DNA from: an uncultured Eubacteriales bacterium
GTDB lineage: Bacteria > Bacillota > Clostridia > Oscillospirales > Oscillospiraceae
Assembly: GCA_900555795.1 (NCBI GenBank)
Contig: USMP01000045.1
Span: 1-8,091 of the forward strand
Reading direction: 5' to 3'
Length of the DNA stretch: 8,091 nucleotides
This document shows, piece after piece, positions 6,166 through 8,091 of this stretch. The notes under the pieces are model-generated. The model was not told the DNA's origin. It made no database searches and saw only the letters and a list, made by a program, of their open reading frames with translations. Within the stretch, counting starts at the first letter, position 1. Each line of letters begins with the position of its first letter. Position numbers and translations under genes: made by a program.

Positions 6166-6366
6166 TCACGCCGCGGCAGAGCCCGCTCCTCTATACACAC
6201 GTTTCTCCAGGCGCCCAGCCCACAGTCGTACCGCCCAAATAGAAATGGACACCAGCGCTCTGGTGTCCACCGTGCATACTGTATGCTCCGTCTGATGGCA
6301 GGAGGAAGCCGCCGCTGCGCCGGCAGTGGCTGTGGGGTTCATTTTTGTGCTGCCGGACATGGTCAT
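6166..6366 (-). CDS. Possible 66-residue leader ORF in the liv 5' region
   Basis: An ATG at 6364-6366 lies 8 nt after AAGGGGG and about 36 nt after the predicted transcription start. The frame runs 66 codons and stops at 6166-6168, 11 nt before the terminator stem. The product begins MTMSGSTKMNPTATAG, has a Cys/His patch SSCHQTEHTVC (21-31) and a stretch LVSISIWAVRLWAGRL (38-53) holding several Leu, Ile and Val codons plus two Trp. There is no tight run of one control codon, so classical leader-peptide attenuation is not proven. I recognise no protein family. It may be untranslated leader RNA. Confidence 0.3.
   Translation of the reverse strand: MTMSGSTKMNPTATAGAAAASSCHQTEHTVCTVDTRALVSISIWAVRLWAGRLEKRVYRGAGSAAA
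6246..6269 (-). other. Perfect 10-bp hairpin in the liv leader RNA
   Basis: TGGACACCAG and CTGGTGTCCA (6246-6255 and 6260-6269) are perfect complements around a 4-nt loop. It lies in the leader between promoter and terminator, inside the small ORF. Just upstream on the transcript is a 13-nt palindrome GCATACTGTATGC (6274-6286). Either could be part of an alternative fold that competes with the terminator. I see no match to a T-box consensus or another riboswitch I know. Confidence 0.5.
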
Positions 6367-6408
6367 AACCGCATCCCCCTTCTTTTCTCCACCGCTGATG
6401 GTAGGTAT

Positions 6409-6437
6409 ATGATAAATCCTAATCTTTAAAAAGTCAA
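6409..6437 (-). promoter_or_regulatory. Sigma-70-type promoter of the liv operon
   Basis: On the minus strand TTGACT (6432-6437), a 17-nt spacer and TATCAT (6409-6414) give a near-consensus promoter at the edge of AT-rich DNA. Transcription should begin near 6402, leaving a leader of about 340 nt before the binding-protein start. No competing promoter of this quality is seen between the terminator and the gene. Confidence 0.65.
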
Positions 6438-6635
6438 CCGTCATTCTGTACACAATTCCCGCCGGCTTTTCCCCCTTCTTTTATGGGCATTTCACACAGA
6501 ATTTCCTGGTATTTTTTTTCAACTTGTCAAATTTTATTTTTTACCTCTCATTTTTTACGCAAACTATATGAGAATTCTTCATGGATTTTGTGGGATCGCT
6601 AATGGCTGCCTGGAGAGGCGCTTTTGGGGGATAAG
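6438..6635. other. AT-rich divergent intergenic region, no gene seen
   Basis: This lies between the liv promoter and the repressor promoter, which fire away from each other. It is much richer in A and T than the coding DNA, with T-runs around 6511-6547. A lone TTGACA on the minus strand (6525-6530) has no good -10 box at 16-18 nt. It may hold upstream elements for both promoters. Confidence 0.5.
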
Positions 6636-6664
6636 TTGACATCTGTCAAACAATATGGTATGCT
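6636..6664 (+). promoter_or_regulatory. Promoter with BlaI/MecI-type operator over the -35 box
   Basis: TTGACA (6636-6641), a 17-nt spacer and TATGCT (6659-6664) form a near-consensus promoter about 75 nt ahead of the repressor start. The perfect inverted repeat TTGACA-TC-TGTCAA (6636-6649) includes the ACA-N2-TGT core typical of BlaI/MecI/CopY operators and covers the -35 box, so repressor binding there should block transcription of its own operon. Confidence 0.75.
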
Positions 6665-6740
6665 GATTTCATATATCCCCACAAAAATGATCCGCCGCCT
6701 GTCCCGCCCGCCGGGGCTGGGCGGTGAAAGGAGGGTCGGT

Positions 6741-7121
6741 ATGTCCAGCAAGCCCATTTCCCTGTCCGCCGGCGAGTGGCAGGTCATGGAGTGTCTGTGG
6801 GAGGCGAGTCCCCGGACGCTGATGGAGATGGTCCACGCTCTCTCCCCCGCCACCGGCTGGAGCAAGTCCACCATTGTCACCATGGTCACGCGGCTGGAGG
6901 CAAAGGGGGCCGTCGCCTACAGTGAGGGGGGCCGCGCCCGGCTTTATTCCCCCACCATTACCCGGGAGCAGGCCGCCGCCCAGGAGACAGAGACCCTGCT
7001 CCGCCGGGTCTACCGGGGCAGCGTGGGCCTGATGGTCAACGCCCTGGTGGACAGCCGCGGCCTCACCCAGGCGGATATCGACGAACTCACCGCCATTCTG
7101 GAGAAGGCAAAGGAGGGATAA
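6741..7121 (+). CDS. BlaI/MecI-family winged-helix transcriptional repressor
   Basis: Members of this family bind palindromic operators as dimers and are inactivated by proteolysis when a partner M56 sensor protease is triggered. The 126 residues match the usual length. Residues 6-70 form the winged helix: LSAGEWQVMECLWEASPRT (8-26), a recognition helix around SKSTIVTMVTRLEAKG (41-56) and a beta wing AYSEGGRARLYSP (59-71). The C-terminal half (78-126) is helical and suits dimerisation. The ATG is preceded by AAAGGAGG with about 8 nt spacing; an in-frame ATG at 6624-6626 lies upstream of the predicted transcript start and is rejected. The stop is 3 nt before the M56 gene. Its target beyond its own promoter is unknown, and a link to beta-lactam response is family knowledge only. 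Confidence 0.9.
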   Translation: MSSKPISLSAGEWQVMECLWEASPRTLMEMVHALSPATGWSKSTIVTMVTRLEAKGAVAYSEGGRARLYSPTITREQAAAQETETLLRRVYRGSVGLMVNALVDSRGLTQADIDELTAILEKAKEG

Positions 7122-7124
7122 GCC

Positions 7125-8091
7125 ATGCGGGCGTGTATCCTGACCTCCTCCATTCTGATTCTCTCCATCATCCTGCTGCGGCAGTGCCTGCGCTGGCGGA
7201 TGGACCCCCGGCTGTGTTACGCCCTGTGGCTGCTGGCGGCGGCCCGGCTGCTGGTCCCCGGCACACTCTTTCCCGCCCCTGTGAGCATTATGGGCGCCAT
7301 CGACCAGGCGGAGCAGCTGCGGCCCTGGGTCCAAAACACCGGGGCGGACAGCGCCCCTGTCTCCGGTGATACCGGCGGCGCGGCAGGCACCCCTTCAGCC
7401 GGCGGGGCCCCTCCCACCGCCCCGCCGGACGGCGTTCCCGGCCAACTCCAGCCGGTATCCCCCGGCCTTCCAGCGGAGAGCCGGCAGGGCTCCCCTCACT
7501 CCTGGTACGTCCATCTGTGGTGTGTCGGTATCTGCGCGGTGGGGACAGCGCTGATTGGCAGCAACGCGCTGTTTTGCCGCAGCCTGCGCCGGAGGCGGAG
7601 GCTGCTGGATGGGAAGGATCTGCCGGGCCCCTGTCCCCTGCGGGTCTATCTGGTGGAGGACCTACCCTCCCCCTGCCTGTTCGGCCTGCCCAGGCCGGCC
7701 ATTTACATCAACCGCGCCTCCCTGGACCCCAGCCGGCTGGGCCACATCCTGCTCCATGAGCAGACCCATTTCCGCCACAGGGACCACCTGTGGTGTCTGC
7801 TGCGGTGCCTGTGCCTCACAATTCACTGGTATAATCCACTGGTATGGTGGGCGGCGGCGCTGAGCCGCCAGGACTGCGAACTGGCCTGTGACGCCGGGGT
7901 GATCCGCCGTCTGGGGGAGGCGGAGTGCCTAGACTATGGAGCCACCCTGGTGGGTATGGCCGCGGCAGCTCCCGCCAGCGGCGGCCTGCTGCATGCCGCC
8001 ACCGCCATGACCGCGGGCAAGCGCACCATGGCCGAGCGGCTCCGTCTGATTACCACGCGGCCCCGGATGCTCCGGTTCACTCTGGGGGCCG
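7125..8091 (+). CDS. BlaR1/MecR1-like M56 membrane metallopeptidase (3' end beyond window)
   Basis: The frame opens at ATG 7125-7127, with GGAGG inside the end of the repressor gene 8-9 nt before it, and stays open for 322 codons to the window edge. Hydrophobic segments lie at about 4-19 (ILTSSILILSIILLRQ), 30-49 and 128-150. Between the second and third is a low-complexity Gly/Pro/Ser/Ala loop (about 72-124) that is probably outside the cell. The protease domain follows: VYLVEDLPSPCLFGLPRPAI (174-193), zinc motif HEQTH (211-215), HWYNPLVWW (234-242) and the third-ligand region DCELACDAGV (250-259, E252). This is the M56 layout. In characterised relatives the protease, once its external sensor domain is engaged, leads to repressor cleavage. 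Any C-terminal sensor domain would lie beyond the window, so the signal sensed cannot be told. Confidence 0.9.
   Translation, partial: MRACILTSSILILSIILLRQCLRWRMDPRLCYALWLLAAARLLVPGTLFPAPVSIMGAIDQAEQLRPWVQNTGADSAPVSGDTGGAAGTPSAGGAPPTAPPDGVPGQLQPVSPGLPAESRQGSPHSWYVHLWCVGICAVGTALIGSNALFCRSLRRRRRLLDGKDLPGPCPLRVYLVEDLPSPCLFGLPRPAIYINRASLDPSRLGHILLHEQTHFRHRDHLWCLLRCLCLTIHWYNPLVWWAAALSRQDCELACDAGVIRRLGEAECLDYGATLVGMAAAAPASGGLLHAATAMTAGKRTMAERLRLITTRPRMLRFTLGA

Noticed and set aside
6119..6402. T-box leucine riboswitch in the liv leader
   Set aside because: A GGTGG-like stretch near 6266-6271 does not match the T-box antiterminator consensus (AGGGTGG-ACCGCG), and no specifier-loop arrangement could be identified.
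4771..6429. A long plus-strand open frame (552 codons) opposite the binding-protein gene
   Set aside because: It is rich in Gly, Val, His and Leu in a pattern caused by reading GC-rich coding DNA backwards, has no family motif, and is antisense to a clear lipoprotein gene.
6602..6634. Ten-codon ORF ahead of the repressor promoter
   Set aside because: It lies upstream of the predicted transcript start, has no ribosome site, and is too short to support.

Overview
The window holds two pieces of DNA that do not look like they belong together. They meet at about position 1141. Positions 1142-8091 read as a GC-rich clostridial genome: the coding regions are GC-rich, the intergenic DNA is AT-rich, ribosome binding sites are strong GGAGG types, and there is a lipoprotein signal and a BlaI/M56 pair. 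An Oscillospiraceae-like gut Firmicute is my inference. Positions 1-1141 have different codon use (isoleucine ATC/ATA and never ATT, threonine mostly ACG). They carry the 3' end of an anaerobic ribonucleotide reductase gene, possibly from a coriobacterium or a phage; the source is a guess. The join runs in frame through the last codons of livF, so livF reads straight into nrdD. A chimeric assembly join at short shared sequence is the most likely cause, but a real recombination cannot be excluded from one sequence.

Layout. Minus strand, 6437 down to 1142, is a complete liv-type branched-chain (or related) amino-acid ABC transporter operon: promoter, a leader of about 340 nt with a small ORF and a strong intrinsic terminator (a candidate attenuator), lipoprotein binding protein (livJ/K type), an intergenic stem-loop, livH, livM, livG and livF. 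The last three junctions are tightly packed: an 8-12 nt gap, a 4-nt ATGA overlap and a 4-nt gap. livF has lost only about its last five residues.

Minus strand, 1141 down to 1, holds the NrdD C-terminal domain with its CxxC...CxxC zinc site but no glycyl-radical loop, then an unrecognised acidic protein of 102 residues. After that come a candidate promoter and a short reading frame ending in FERIRRI, followed one frame away by TGYLTG, which is the missing glycyl-radical loop of NrdD. The reductase therefore looks split, with the radical-bearing tail about 420 nt downstream of the body; the tail also has a frame break close to the window edge.

Plus strand, 6636 to 8091, is a divergent regulatory pair: a BlaI/MecI-family repressor with a well-formed operator over its own -35 box, and a BlaR1/MecR1-like M56 membrane metallopeptidase that runs off the right edge. 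The 6420-6635 stretch between the two divergent promoters is AT-rich and I see no gene in it.
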